The notes: generated by a model not told the origin, from the letters alone. Positions 10,370 through 22,653 are shown, counted from the first letter of the stretch. The stretch: DNA of 64,000 nucleotides from Mesostigma viride (GCA_009746045.1 RPFO01000130.1:2398125-2462124); one strand, 5' to 3'. Numbers and translations are program-made.

Positions 10370-13300
10370 TCAGAGTGATGGGTCCTTGATGACTTGCGGC
10401 TTGAAGTCCGGCCGGATGTACCGCTGCAACAGATCCGCGTACATCTCATAGCGAGCCGTCATCTGGAACGCCCAGTGGTCCTTGACCTGGCGGCACAGGT
10501 TCAGGTCCATCTGCCGCAAGCGGAGGTGTACGTAGGGAACGGTGATGTGGGAACAGGGACAAAACAACCAACAAACGTTGATAGTTGTCTCACTTCAAAT
10601 GAAAACAAAGGTGTTGAGATGGAAAATGGTAAGGCAGGTGGCCCACAGTGACAACAGTGCACACACACAGGCGTAGTCGCCCAAGTGAACCCTCGTCGGT
10701 GCCTCTGTCAAAACACACCCTCAAACCCAACCCAATAAACCAACCACTGCCAACTTGGCAACGGACAGCCACCAGCACAACTTGGCTGCTGCAAGGCTCC
10801 GCGCCACGAGAGAAAACACCACCCACCTCCGTAACAACCAGGCCGTTGCATCAGCACACATACCCATGCAACTAATCACCCGGCGGACGTAAGCACCGTC
10901 CTTCCCAACAACCACCCACCTCAGCAACCAGAGGTGCATTGCGGCACCGAGAAAAAACAGCACCCACCTGATGTTATGCAGGTGTCCATGAGACAACCAG
11001 CGCAGGCATGGCATTACGATACTATAGTGACCATGGTAGGCTGGTAGCCATGAGACAACCAGCGCAGGCCTGAAATCTGGAAAATCCAGACCATGGGCCC
11101 TACCGTTTATTTAAGAACCACTTGCCACCTGACCAACACTGCCCACCGCAACGACCAGCAGCCCAATGCAGCAGCCCACATGCCCACATGCCCACAAACC
11201 CACTCACGTGTAACTTTACAGAAACCACCCCCAACCCCGATCGCCACCTGCCTTGGCGACGAGCAGCTGGTGCACGCATCACGGCAGCGCAACTCACGCA
11301 AGCAATCATCCCAGTTTCGTTAGCACAAATCCCCCACACTGGCGACGCACCTCGGCGACGAGCAGCCCATCACGGCAGCGCGACAGCGAGGGCGTGCGCG
11401 AGGCGTCTGGCGCGGCGACGTAGCTGCTGCCGTAAAAGTGGCCAAAGTCCTTGTGCGCGGGCGCGCCGTCGCCCGAAGTGAACGCGTTGGGGAATGACTC
11501 GGTGCCCACGCGGTTGATGCAGCCGACAAAGTAGTTGTTAGCGATTGCGGCATTGCGCGCCTCGATCGACCACATGGGCTCCGACAGGGAGCCGACGGTG
11601 GCGCTTGGGTTGAACACGATCTCGGCGCCGTTCAGGCCAAACGCCTGCCGGGGGGAAGGCGGAGATGGGATTAGAAGGGAAGAAAGGATGACAGGGATCA
11701 GGAATCCTGGGGGGCGGGGAACGTGTGTGTGCAACATTTTCACTATCCTGCCCCCCACCCCGGTTGAATTGTGAAGCCGTAGCGCGCGCGCGCGCGTGCG
11801 TGTGTAGGGGGGATACGATACGGGAACAGCCGGTGGGGGTGTGGAAGGGGGCAAGGGAGGAGCGGGAGGAGGAGGGGAGGAGGAAGGATCAGGAGTCAGG
11901 TCCAGGGGGGGGATTTGATCTGCAATGCAAGACACCTTCCAGGCGAAGGAAACGGGGGGGAGCCAGGAGGGGGGCGGGATGGGGGCAGGATCAAGGTTGG
12001 ACGGTGGCAGTTACGATGGTCGCGGCGGTGATGATGTGGCTGGGACAGCGGCTGGGGAACAAAAGAATGGGAAAGCCAGCCAGAACAAAACAGGATGGGC
12101 GCCAGAGGTAACATGTATCGCTGGGCTTGGTGCTGGGACCGGTTGCTCACCAACAACAGGCAGAGACACGAGAGGCGGTCGTGAACATGGTGCACGCCAT
12201 GCACGAACGTTGCTGGCATCAACCGCTGGCATAGACGAGCAAAGTCTTCACCTCGATACACCCCAACGCTCCCTGCATCCACGAATCTCTGACTGACTAT
12301 AGCGAAGAAACTCGTGTAGGATGGCACTACAAATGCCAGTCCATCAGGTCAAACCCATCAGGCCCTACCTACCCCCATAAAAAGAAGACGATTAGAACTG
12401 AAGTACCACATCCGGAGTCTACGTGTTACACACAGCTGAGAATTGAAGGTAGTTTTGCCATGTTCCAACGGCCCAAGTGCCACAGAGCCATGGAGCGCAC
12501 TCCCACCTATTGTCCATGGGCCCACCTTGTGTACTCGGTCGACTACCGAAAAATGGTGCGCGCTCCCACCTACACAATTCATTGAGTAGCACCGTCCCCA
12601 CCTGGTCGGATCATAGAGAAAAAAGTTCACGATACGACTTCTTTCATTCCTTACCTGCCAGTTCATCGGGTGGTGCCTCCCGTAGCAGATGTTGACGGCG
12701 ATCTTTGCGTACGCCGTTTCAAACACCGGGTGGCCCGTGTTGCCCTCCATGTAGTAGGTGCTCTCGTTGAAGTCGCCAACGCGGGGGATGTGGTTCTTGC
12801 GGTGCTTGCCGATCACGTTGCCTGGGGGAAAAGGAATAGGACACGATAATAAGCAACAAAGAGTTGCACCCAACTTAGCAATTCGGTGCTTGCCGATCAC
12901 GTTGCCTGGGGACAAAGAAGAAGACAAGCGATAGGGCATTGAATAGGACATTCCCATAGGGCAATTAGTGCATTCAACTAAGTAACTCGGCTTGCTGATC
13001 ATGTTGCCTGGGTAGAGCTAATAGGTGGCGGATACAGCAATTAAGAAGGCATCCAATAGCGCAACATACAGGGTGCCAATTAGGGTATCCTAGGTACCTC
13101 AGTGCTTGCCAATAACGTTGCCTAAGGGGCACCAAGAGGGCACCCCAAAAGAGCCTCGATGAGGTATCCCACATGTACACGGCTCGATGAGGTATCCCAC
13201 ATGTACACGGCTCGATGAGGTATCCCACATGTACACGGCTCGATGAGGTATCCCACATGAACACGGCTCGATGAGGTATCCCACATGTACACGGCTCGAT

Positions 13301-16300
13301 GAGGTATCCCACATGAACACGGCTCGATGAGGTATCCCACATGTACACGGCTCGATGAGGTATCCCACATGTACACGGCTCGATGAGGTATCCCACATGA
13401 ACACGGCTCGATGAGGTATCCCACATATACACGGCTCGATGAGGTATCCCACATGAACACGGCTCGATGAGGTATCCCACATGAACACGGCTCGATGAGG
13501 TATCCCACATGAACACGGATGAGGTATCCAACATGAACACGGCTCGATGAGGTATCCCACATGTACACGGCTCGATGAGGTATCCCACATGTACACGGCT
13601 CGATGAGGTATCCCACATGAACACGGCTCGATGAGGTATCCCACATGAACACGGCTCGATGAGGTATCCCACATATACACGGCTCGATGAGGTATCCCAC
13701 ATGAACACGGCTCGATGAGGTATCCAACATGAACACGGCTCGATGAGGTATCCCACATGTACACGGCTCGATGAGGTATCCCACATGAACACGGCTCGAT
13801 GAGGTATCCCACATGAACACGGCTCGATGAGGTATCCCACATGAACACGGCTCGATGAGGTATCCCACATGAACACGGCTCGATGAGGTATCCCACATGA
13901 ACACGGCTCGATGAGGTATCCCACATGAACACGGCTCGATGAGGTATCCCACATGAACACGGATGAGGTATCCCACATGAACACGGCTCGATGAGGTATC
14001 CCACATGAACACGGCTCGATGAGGTATCCCACATGTACACGGCTCGATGAGGTATCCCACATGAACACGGCTCGATGAGGTATCCCACATGTACACGGAT
14101 GAGGTATCCCACATGTACACGGCTCGATGAGGTATCCCACATGAACACGGCTCGATGAGGTATCCCACATGTACACGGCTCGATGAGGTATCCCACATGA
14201 ACACGGCTCGATGAGGTATCCCACATGAACACGGCTCGATGAGGTATCCCACATGAACACGGATGAGGTATCCCACATGTACACGGCTCGATGAGGTATC
14301 CCACATGTACACGGCTCGATGAGGTATCCCACATGAACACGGCTCGATGAGGTATCCCACATGAACACGGCTCGATGAGGTATCCCACATGAACACGGCT
14401 CGATGAGGTATCCCACATGAACACGGCTCGATGAGGTATCCCACATGAACACGGCTCGATGAGGTATCCCACATGAACACGGCTCGATGAGGTATCCCAC
14501 ATGTACACGGCTCGATGAGGTATCCCACATGAACACGGCTCGATGAGGTATCCCACATGTACACGGATGAGGTATCCCACATGAACACGGCTCGATGAGG
14601 TATCCCACATGAACACGGCTCGATGAGGTATCCCACATGAACACGGATGAGGTATCCCACATGAACACGGCTCGATGAGGTATCCCACATGAACACGGCT
14701 CGATGAGGTATCCCACATGTACACGGCTCGATGAGGTATCCCACATGAACACGGCTCGATGAGGTATCCCACATGAACACGGCTCGATGAGGTATCCCAC
14801 ATGAACACGGCTCGATGAGGTATCCCACATGAACACGGCTCGATGAGGTATCCCACATGAACACGGCTCGATGAGGTATCCCACATGAACACGGCTCGAT
14901 GAGGTATCCCACATGAACACGGCTCGATGAGGTATCCCACATGAACACGGCTCGATGAGGTATCCCACATGAACACGGCTCGATGAGGTATCCCACATGA
15001 ACACGGCTCGATGAGGTATCCCACATGAACACGGCTCGATGAGGTATCCCACATGTACACGGCTCGATGAGGTATCCCACATGAACACGGCTCGATGAGG
15101 TATCCCACATGAACACGGCTCGATGAGGTATCCCACATGTACACGGCTCGATGAGGTATCCCACATGAACACGGCTCGATGAGGTATCCCACATGAACAC
15201 GGCTCGATGAGGTATCCCACATGTACACGGATGAGGTATCCCACATGTACACGGCTCGATGAGGTATCCCACATGAACACGGATGAGGTATCCAACATGA
15301 ACACGGCTCGATGAGGTATCCCACATGTACACGGCTCGATGAGGTATCCCACATGAACACGGCTCGATGAGGTATCCCACATGAACACGGATGAGGTATC
15401 CCACATGAACACGGCTCGATGAGGTATCCCACATGAACACGGCTCGATGAGGTATCCAACATGAACACGGCTCGATGAGGTATCCCACATGTACACGGCT
15501 CGATGAGGTATCCCACATGAACACGGATGAGGTATCCAACATGAACACGGCTCGATGAGGTATCCCACATGTACACGGCTCGATGAGGTATCCCACATGA
15601 ACACGGCTCGATGAGGTATCCCACATGAACACGGCTCGATGAGGTATCCCACATGTACACGGCTCGATGAGGTATCCCACATGAACACGGATGAGGTATC
15701 CAACATGAACACGGCTCGATGAGGTATCCCACATGTACACGGCTCGATGAGGTATCCCACATGAACACGGCTCGATGAGGTATCCCACATGTACACGGCT
15801 CGATGAGGTATCCCACATGAACACGGCTCGATGAGGTATCCCACATGAACACGGCTCGATGAGGTATCCCACATGAACACGGCTCGATGAGGTATCCCAC
15901 ATGAACACGGCTCGATGAGGTATCCCACATGAACACGGCTCGATGAGGTATCCCACATGAACACGGCTCGATGAGGTATCCCACATGAACACGGCTCGAT
16001 GAGGTATCCCACATGTACACGGCTCGATGAGGTATCCCACATGAACACGGCTCGATGAGGTATCCCACATGAACACGGCTCGATGAGGTATCCCACATGA
16101 ACACGGCTCGATGAGGTATCCCACATGAACACGGCTCGATGAGGTATCCCACATGAACACGGCTCGATGAGGTATCCCACATGAACACGGCTCGATGAGG
16201 TATCCCACATGTACACGGCTCGATGAGGTATCCCACATGAACACGGCTCGATGAGGTATCCAACATGAACACGGCTCGATGAGGTATCCCACATGTACAC

Positions 16301-19300
16301 GGCTCGATGAGGTATCCCACATGAACACGGATGAGGTATCCCACATGAACACGGATGAGGTATCCCACATGAACACGGCTCGATGAGGTATCCCACATGT
16401 ACACGGCTCGATGAGGTATCCCACATGAACACGGCTCGATGAGGTATCCCACATGAACACGGCTCGATGAGGTATCCCACATGAACACGGCTCGATGAGG
16501 TATCCCACATGAACACGGATGAGGTATCCCACATGAACACGGATGAGGTATCCCACATGAACACGGCTCGATGAGGTATCCCACATGTACACGGCTCGAT
16601 GAGGTATCCCACATGAACACGGCTCGATGAGGTATCCCACATGAACACGGCTCGATGAGGTATCCCACATGAACACGGATGAGGTATCCCACATGAACAC
16701 GGCTCGATGAGGTATCCCACATGTACACGGCTCGATGAGGTATCCCACATGAACACGGCTCGATGAGGTATCCCACATGAACACGGCTCGATGAGGTATC
16801 CCACATGAACACGGCTCGATGAGGTATCCCACATGTACACGGCTCGATGAGGTATCCCACATGAACACGGATGAGGTATCCCACATGAACACGGCTCGAT
16901 GAGGTATCCCACATGAACACGGATGAGGTATCCCACATATACACGGCTCGATGAGGTATCCCACATGAACACGGCTCGATGAGGTATCCCACATGAACAC
17001 GGCTCGATGAGGTATCCCACATGAACACGGCTCGATGAGGTATCCCACATGAACACGGATGAGGTATCCCACATGAACACGGCTCGATGAGGTATCCCAC
17101 ATGAACACGGCTCGATGAGGTATCCCACATGAACACGGCTCGATGAGGTATCCCACATGAACACGGATGAGGTATCCCACATGTACACGGCTCGATGAGG
17201 TATCCCACATGAACACGGATGAGGTATCCCACATATACACGGCTCGATGAGGTATCCCACATGAACACGGCTCGATGAGGTATCCCACATGTACACGGCT
17301 CGATGAGGTATCCCACATGAACACGGCTCGATGAGGTATCCCACATGAACACGGATGAGGTATCCCACATGAACACGGCTCGATGAGGTATCCCACATGA
17401 ACACGGATGAGGTATCCAACATGAACACGGCTCGATGAGGTATCCCACATGAACACGGCTCGATGAGGTATCCCACATGAACACGGCTCGATGAGGTATC
17501 CCACATGAACACGGCTCGATGAGGTATCCCACATGAACACGGCTCGATGAGGTATCCCACATGAACACGGCTCGATGAGGTATCCCACATGAACACGGCT
17601 CGATGAGGTATCCCATACGTACATGGCAATGCACCCGCTCCCCTTTCATAGTAGGCACACCACGATGCTGTTAAATTGCCCATTTTACTGTTACTGCCAG
17701 CCCCGCTTACCCCTGTCAACCCCCCCCCACATACCATTAGTGCCACCCCTTGCCCAACATCGCTGCCGATGGTACCCGTATCATTCTGCCGTAGACGCTG
17801 TCGTGTTGTATTCCTTGGTACAGTAGCATCATACTTCTATCAACTAGGTTACTAACTAAGGCGCTTTACTGAGTCACGTGAGCATAAACCGTTAATGAAA
17901 TGGGTGGTGGCGGAATGTAGCATACCACAGTGAACCCGGCCCCTTGCCTACCGTTGTTGCCGATGACGACGGCCGTGTTCCAGATCGTGTCGCCGTGGGC
18001 CGCGTCACGCTCCAGCATCGGGCTCACGATGACCATCCCGTGCTTCAAGGCCAGCGCCTGCAGCAGCTTGGTGCTCTCTCCCGTCTCGGCGCTCTCCGCA
18101 AACTGGCACCACGACTTCTCGCGCGTGCAGAACGCAAATGGCATCGTCCAGGCCTCCTGGGTGCCACAACACCGTCAAGCATTAGTAGTCAACCATTAGT
18201 ATAAGATGTGGATGGTACTTAGTAAAACAAACGGCATCGTCCAGGCCTCCTGCGCGCACACACGCCATGTACGTGCAGCAGCATGCGAGGGTAGAGTTAG
18301 AAACTTATTAGATACGAGCAAACGGAATCGTCCAGGCCTCCTGCACCTCAACAGCATTCAAGCGAAGACTACGCTCTGTAAGTGTTACGGACTAATCCCC
18401 TGTTCATATGGTTCAAGCGAAGACTACGCTCTGTAAGTGTTACTGACTAATCCCCTGTTCATATGGCACCGTCCAGGGCTCCTGGGCGCCACAACAATCA
18501 ACCACCTCGTGCACACACCCGAACCCAGAATGCAGCAGCAGCATGCAATGTCAGCATGCAAGTGCAAACGGTATCGTCCACGCCTCCTGAGCAACCAATC
18601 GCATGGCCATATTTCAGTCTACTAAAATAATAACGTGCCCTTTTTAGTAATAAATTTTAAATAAGGACTACTAGTGTCATTACAGTTTAATTGAGCATAT
18701 GCACCTGTGAGCGCCGGAAACCACCACTACAGAAGTGATGGACCCAGTGGGCACCTTTAACAGGGGACCTTTGAAACCCTGAGTCCAAATGGCGAATCGC
18801 TCGCCAACCCGAGTTTTAATGATAGAAAGATACAATTAACTAGCAATTAAACAAGCATCTAACAAAAACAAAGTCGCATCGCTCATGAAAATCAGAAATA
18901 CCTTGTGCTGCGAAAGCACACCGTGATAACATCGACCATGCCCCCCCCACGCCACAAGCAACAACCAACCACTGGCTGCCAGCTGTCATAGGCACCTGCA
19001 GGCAGATGATCTTGACCCCCATCGAGCCCGCAGCGTCAATGATGGACGAGATGCGCCCAAAAATAGCCCGCTGCTGCTCAGGGTACGGCGCCGTGGTGGG
19101 CGCGACGATGCTGTTCTGGATGAGGCCCACCTGACGTTGCGGATCAGCACACCCAAAGGTTTATAGTGATGGTATATGCATCAGCAAGGTGTGAAGTATT
19201 TTGAGCACATATCCTAGCGATTCAAACTGGTGGTTGTCACGATGCTGTTCTGGATGAGGCCCACCTGCGGTTGTGGATTGACATCAACACGCCAAAAAAT

Positions 19301-20992
19301 ATTACATTTTGACTAAGAAGAAACCCAATTCATGGCCGCCAATATGCTGTTCTGGATGAGACCCGACCGAGAGATGTGGCCGCATTAGGGGGGGGGGACC
19401 AACAGCTAGGCTGCCATAAGCAAGATGGATTGGAAGAGAGAGAAGAGATTGCAAAAAAGGGTACATCGGAAAATGTAATGAGCCTGGTAGGAGGAACGGT
19501 CTGCACAGGGGGGGGCCACAGTGGGTGCACAGGGGAGGGCCACAATGGGTGCACAGGGGGGGGGGGAATCAGGGGGCCACGCAGTGGGCGCGCGGAAAGA
19601 CAGGGGGACCCCCTGGACATGTTTGAAGGGATGATGAGGCTTACAAGAGCGATGACCCGCTAGGGGACATGCTAGGGCGCCACAGCCAGTGAGCTAGACG
19701 CAGCACTTGTCACGTTGTCGCTATTTATAGTACCTTGACGATCCGCGGTTCCCGCATCTGCTCCGGCTTGGCGGTGAAGCGGTACGCCTGGTGGACCGTG
19801 CGCCAGTCCACGTGAAGCCGCAGGCCGTGGAGCGGTGGAAGGTGCGGCCGTCCACGTGCAGCCACGTGGGCACAGCAGGGCGGTGGCACGTGGGCACAGC
19901 AGGGGAGGGGGGCACCAGGGGGATGTACGTGTGCAGGGCAGGACAGGGCAGAAGCAAGACATCAGGGATGCATGCGGTGACGAATAACTACATCAGACTT
20001 ACCCTAATTAGAAACGTAACATCTCGAAGGAGGCATCAAAGCCCACGTGTGGGGAAAGCTGTGCGCACATTTTAGTAATCCTCATGTCTTGCTATCATAA
20101 CATCTTCAAGTGGGCATCAAAGCGCCTATGCAGGAAAGGCATCAAAGCGCCCATGTGGGAAAAGCCGTGCTCACACTTAGTGCTTCTGATTTCTTACTGT
20201 CCAAGGAAACGAATGTCAATGACTAACCTGGTCTCTTGACGTACTGTAGTTATGCTAGAATTCTCCACTGTCCATCCTTCAAGTGCTGCTAGAAGGCTAG
20301 TATATGCTGGATCTACCCTGGGTATATACCGTCCATTCCCACAACCACTCGCCTGGTCTGGACGCTCAGGACTGCACTGGCGATGAGTGGGTACCTTTGA
20401 AATCCCGGTGAAAGATAGTGGTATGCCGTAATGTGACGTTCCACGTCCACATCATGGCAGCCATGCTGTTCTAGTTCCGTCATCGAGCAAGGGACACATC
20501 CACGACATGCGTGGAACGTGCTGTGCATATGCAGCATACAATCCTGGCATGCCTTCATCTAGATGCTGCTCGCCTGCAGAGTGGGTAGCGCATTCTTGTT
20601 TGTAGGCGCACAGGGCGAATTCTACCGGCGTGGTCCTTTCCAAAGTAGTTAGTCTGCTCCAATGCTGCTACAGAGTACGTTCTCTGCACCCAAAAATAAA
20701 GTACGTCGAGTGTATAACAGATTACCTGTAGGTCAAAATTAAACCACGTGGCAGCTTGGATAACCGCCTTGTCAATCTCGAGACGTTGGACAGTTTGACC
20801 CTGATTGAGTCCGTATATCACCCGCTTCACTTCCTCCATTTTCTCGGCAGGAAGAAAGGCTGCTAGCAATTCGTCCAGCGTCTCAAAGCCAGCAAAGCCA
20901 TCCACCTCCACGTTCGGCTTTTTAACAACTTCCGTCACAGGTCGTTGTCTCTTCTGCAGATGATTCTGCATTTTCCGCATTAACCGCTTCAC
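10370..20992 (-). CDS. PYD3: Beta-ureidopropionase (N-carbamoyl-beta-alanine amidohydrolase), plant PYD3 type
   Basis: Exons in coding order: 20726-20992, 20612-20683 (tentative), 18996-19130, 17952-18156, 12655-12821, 11351-11644, 10370-10510. The others join in phase and give about 426 aa, near the usual length. The enzyme performs the last step of reductive pyrimidine catabolism, hydrolysing N-carbamoyl-beta-alanine to beta-alanine, CO2 and ammonia. Nitrilase-fold catalytic residues are visible: Glu in [13 protein letters not shown] (first codon of exon 4), Lys in [19 protein letters not shown] (exon 5) and Cys in [12 protein letters not shown] (exon 5). Exon 6 holds [20 protein letters not shown] and exon 7 ends with [17 protein letters not shown], closely like land-plant PYD3. 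Exon 1 is the least conserved part, as is usual. Exon 2 ([16 protein letters not shown]...RIRP) is inferred from phase and position. Intron 4 holds a 4.46 kb minisatellite, and most introns contain copies of the adjoining exon edge. Confidence 0.92.
10745..11294 (-). repeat. Decaying copies of the exon 6 donor edge inside intron 6
   Basis: The real exon 6 3' edge on the plus strand reads 'cacctcggcgacgagcagcc' then 'catcacggcagc' (11349-11380). Near copies lie at 11245-11290 (ccttggcgacgagcagctgg ... catcacggcagcgc) and 11143-11175 (caccgcaacgaccagcagcc). More decayed ones lie at 10821-10855 and 10915-10950, both keeping 'caccca-cctc', the reverse complement of a GAGGTG donor. Each copy carries the splice donor. 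Confidence 0.6.
10991..11070 (+). repeat. Direct repeat of 'gagacaaccagcgcaggc'
   Basis: The motif 'catgagacaaccagcgcagg' occurs twice about 61 bp apart (from 10989 and 11050). It also forms both arms of a hairpin at 39473-39573, where one arm is inverted. It is therefore a dispersed family motif, not an exon-edge copy. Confidence 0.5.
12503..12600 (-). repeat. Copies of the exon 5 donor edge inside intron 5
   Basis: The exon 5 3' edge reads 'ttacctgccagttcatcggg' then 'tggtgcctcccg' on the plus strand (12651-12682). At 12566-12599 the intron reads 'cacctacacaattcattgag' then 'tagcaccgtccc', and a further copy starts at 12503 (cccacctattgtccatgggc). Both keep an ACCT that is a donor on the minus strand. 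Confidence 0.45.
12883..13128 (-). repeat. Three copies of the exon 5 acceptor edge inside intron 4
   Basis: The true acceptor and first codons of exon 5 (GNVIGKHR) read 'ggtgcttgccgatcacgttg' then 'cctggggg' at 12801-12828. Copies occur at 12883-12911 (nearly identical), 12986-13013 (cttgctgatcatgttgcctg) and 13101-13128 (gtgcttgccaataacgttgc). Spacing is roughly 80-115 bp, and similarity extends a little into the pyrimidine tract. They are potential decoy acceptors that would preserve the start of the exon. Confidence 0.8.
13153..17612. repeat. 28-bp minisatellite (about 160 units) in intron 4 of the PYD3 gene
   Basis: The unit is 'ctcgatgaggtatcccacat' plus 'gaacacgg' (28 bp). A 24-bp variant lacks 'ctcg', and point variants have gaacacgg/gtacacgg/atacacgg and tatccc/tatcca. 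Because 28 is not a multiple of 3 and no unit makes a stop on the minus strand, all three minus frames stay open for about 4.5 kb, giving spurious ORFs of 1500-1590 codons. It lies wholly within the intron between exons 4 and 5. The extreme homogeneity indicates recent expansion or ongoing homogenisation. Confidence 0.97.
18228..18592 (-). repeat. Four copies of the exon 4 acceptor edge inside intron 3
   Basis: The true exon 4 start is at 18138-18160 (plus: atggcatcgtccaggcctcc, i.e. acceptor plus EAWTMP on minus). Copies occur at 18228-18256, 18320-18345, 18464-18490 and 18565-18592, each with 'g-atcgtcca-gcctcctg' and mostly substitutions. Every copy retains the 'cctcctg' that is an acceptor CAG followed by the Glu codon on the minus strand. 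Confidence 0.85.
18358..18467. repeat. 55-bp tandem duplication
   Basis: The string starting 'tcaagcgaagactacgctct' and ending 'ctgttcatatgg' occurs twice head-to-tail (18358-18412 and 18413-18467) with one or two differences. It lies between the second and third exon 4 edge copies in intron 3 and is therefore more recent than those. Confidence 0.85.
19229..19375 (-). repeat. Two copies of the exon 3 acceptor edge inside intron 2
   Basis: The exon 3 start (VGLIQNSIV) reads 'cgatgctgttctggatgagg' then 'cccacctg' at 19106-19132. It recurs at 19237-19267 with the acceptor intact and VGLIQNSIV still encoded, and at 19341-19375 in a more diverged form (atgctgttctggatgagacc). Confidence 0.82.
19380..19985. 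other. Intron 2 low-complexity G-rich DNA
   Basis: Short G-rich tandem motifs (cacaggggggggccacagtg, gtgcacaggggagggccaca) and a repeated 'cacgtgggcacagcaggg' occur here. No coding evidence was seen on either strand. Confidence 0.5.
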
Positions 20993-21433
20993 AGTTGACA
21001 GACAAACGCAATTGTGCGCACAATTCTCTCAGTAGCTGCGAATAATGGATTCCAGAAGCCCGCCAGTGTTTTCTTTCGTGAAATTGTCACCGTAGCGACG
21101 GTATACTATGCACGTGACTATGTGCCGCAATCGTATCACAGCGTTCTCGTTTACCGTCAACTTAACGCCATGTCAGGCAAAATAAGGCCTAATGCTAGAT
21201 TATAGACCAAGGAAATTGTAGGTTCTAATTTATTATACTAAGCTAAATTCAGGGCGCGCTCGCGTCTCCATCCAAAATTTATGGCCTTATCTGCCAGCCT
21301 TACCTGCCAAGCGTAGTCGTAGGCAGTGGACGCTACAGCCTGCGAGACGCCACAAGATCTCCTATTTCTTATCGTAGCTGTTGGCCGTCCGGTACCTCAA
21401 GAATGCAACAGCTTCCCGTCGTTCCAGGTGGCA

Positions 21434-21495
21434 GGTGGTTGTTGTTGTTGTTGTTTCCGTAGCCTACGCCGCACATGGGCAGCAGGTGGCAGGTA
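21434..21495 (+). repeat. (GTT)n plus 'cacgccgcacatgggcagca' family motif
   Basis: A GTT run is followed by 'cctacgccgcacatgggcag'. Related copies lie at 25722-25770 (inverted, with CAA run), 49999-50045 (partial) and 50227-50275. The constant spacing between the triplet run and the GC-rich block suggests a retroelement end with a TTG tail. Confidence 0.55.
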
Positions 21496-21513
21496 GAAGC
21501 TCCTTATTAGTTA

Positions 21514-21635
21514 GGGCTTTTGACAGATCTGTAAAGTTAGGGCCCGAAAAATACAGATGGCTAGGCGTATATGCAGATCTGTTTTTTTATTCCAGATCTG
21601 TACGTAAACTCCGACGTAATGCCTTTACGTCTTCG
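21514..21635 (+). repeat. Left terminal inverted repeat of the MULE-like element
   Basis: Matches 24925-25046 inverted without indels; three mismatches were seen (second base, the base after the first CAGATCTG, and a C/T in 'gcc-ttacg'). The repeated CAGATCTG palindromes are candidate transposase-binding sites (inference). Confidence 0.9.
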
Positions 21636-22653
21636 GGGGTCGAGGTGCAGGCCGTGTTCACTTGTTCAGTACCTGGAAGCGAAATTCAGCCATGGCTACT
21701 GTACGAAAGCTAGAGGAATGTCAGCCGTATGACCTGCACACGAGGGTAATTGAGAAATCAAGCCGAAGTTAATCCTGCATCTTAGCGAGCAGAATAATTG
21801 CAAACACAACAGCAATTGTGCGACAGACCAAACAATAATGCCGCGTGCACTAGGCTCTGTATTCTGGTCACACCCATGTGCATTTGCTGCATTGGATTAG
21901 GCGCCATTACGAACTGAGTCGAGGGAAAACGCGAGGAGCGCCATCTAAGCAGTTGCTTGTCATGTCTATACGCCCGGGCATCTTATTATCTGTCTACCAT
22001 GCACGCATTTTCCTTGGACGAATCAAACAGCTTTTGACATTTTAATGGCGACATTGAAGTCCGGCCACGACAATATAGCGCTGCTCAGAGCTTCGTTGCC
22101 GAGAAAGATGTGCTTTGTCCGGGCCGATAATGTAACTCTGCATAGACCCCGGTAGCTTTCAGCATGCGCATATTGCTTGAGGTAAGCGAGCCACGACGCC
22201 TGCAGGTGCTCCTGCCGAGGTGGAGACCTCCGAGAGCACGTGGATTAGGCTCATGCGTCAAAGCAGCATCGACCTTCATTCTCCTGGTGTGGAAGGTCAC
22301 TTTTCAGGATTAACATATCTGAATGTTGATGGCCTGTGCATTTTCTGTCAATTGAGCAGCGATTGAAACCATGAGCCATGCAAGTGTAAGGTGCAGAATT
22401 CAGTTGATGAACCCAAGCCGGTAATGTGCAGAATTGATGAACCCAAGTTATATGTGCAGATGTTTCGTCCCATTGGCTGTGTGCTAGTGCATGAACCGTC
22501 TAGGCCCTTGGCGTGTACTCACTTGCTGCAACCGTGCCCACAGCTGCTTGTCAATACACGCGGCAGGCACAATGACTTTTGCCGCGAGGTGAAACATTGA
22601 ACTCCCCCACACCTTGCATTTTTCACTCTTTGTTTTCCCTATCCATCCTACCC

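Noticed and set aside
12974-17746. Three overlapping minus-strand ORFs of 1500-1590 codons
   Set aside because: They are the 28-bp minisatellite read in three frames. The array lies inside an intron, and splice junctions on both sides join known beta-ureidopropionase exons in phase.
20452-20643. Alternative exon 2 of beta-ureidopropionase reading [15 protein letters not shown]
   Set aside because: It resembles the expected AYK...EQ segment only superficially and lacks an in-phase acceptor; the 20612-20683 candidate fits phase on both sides, though it is also uncertain.
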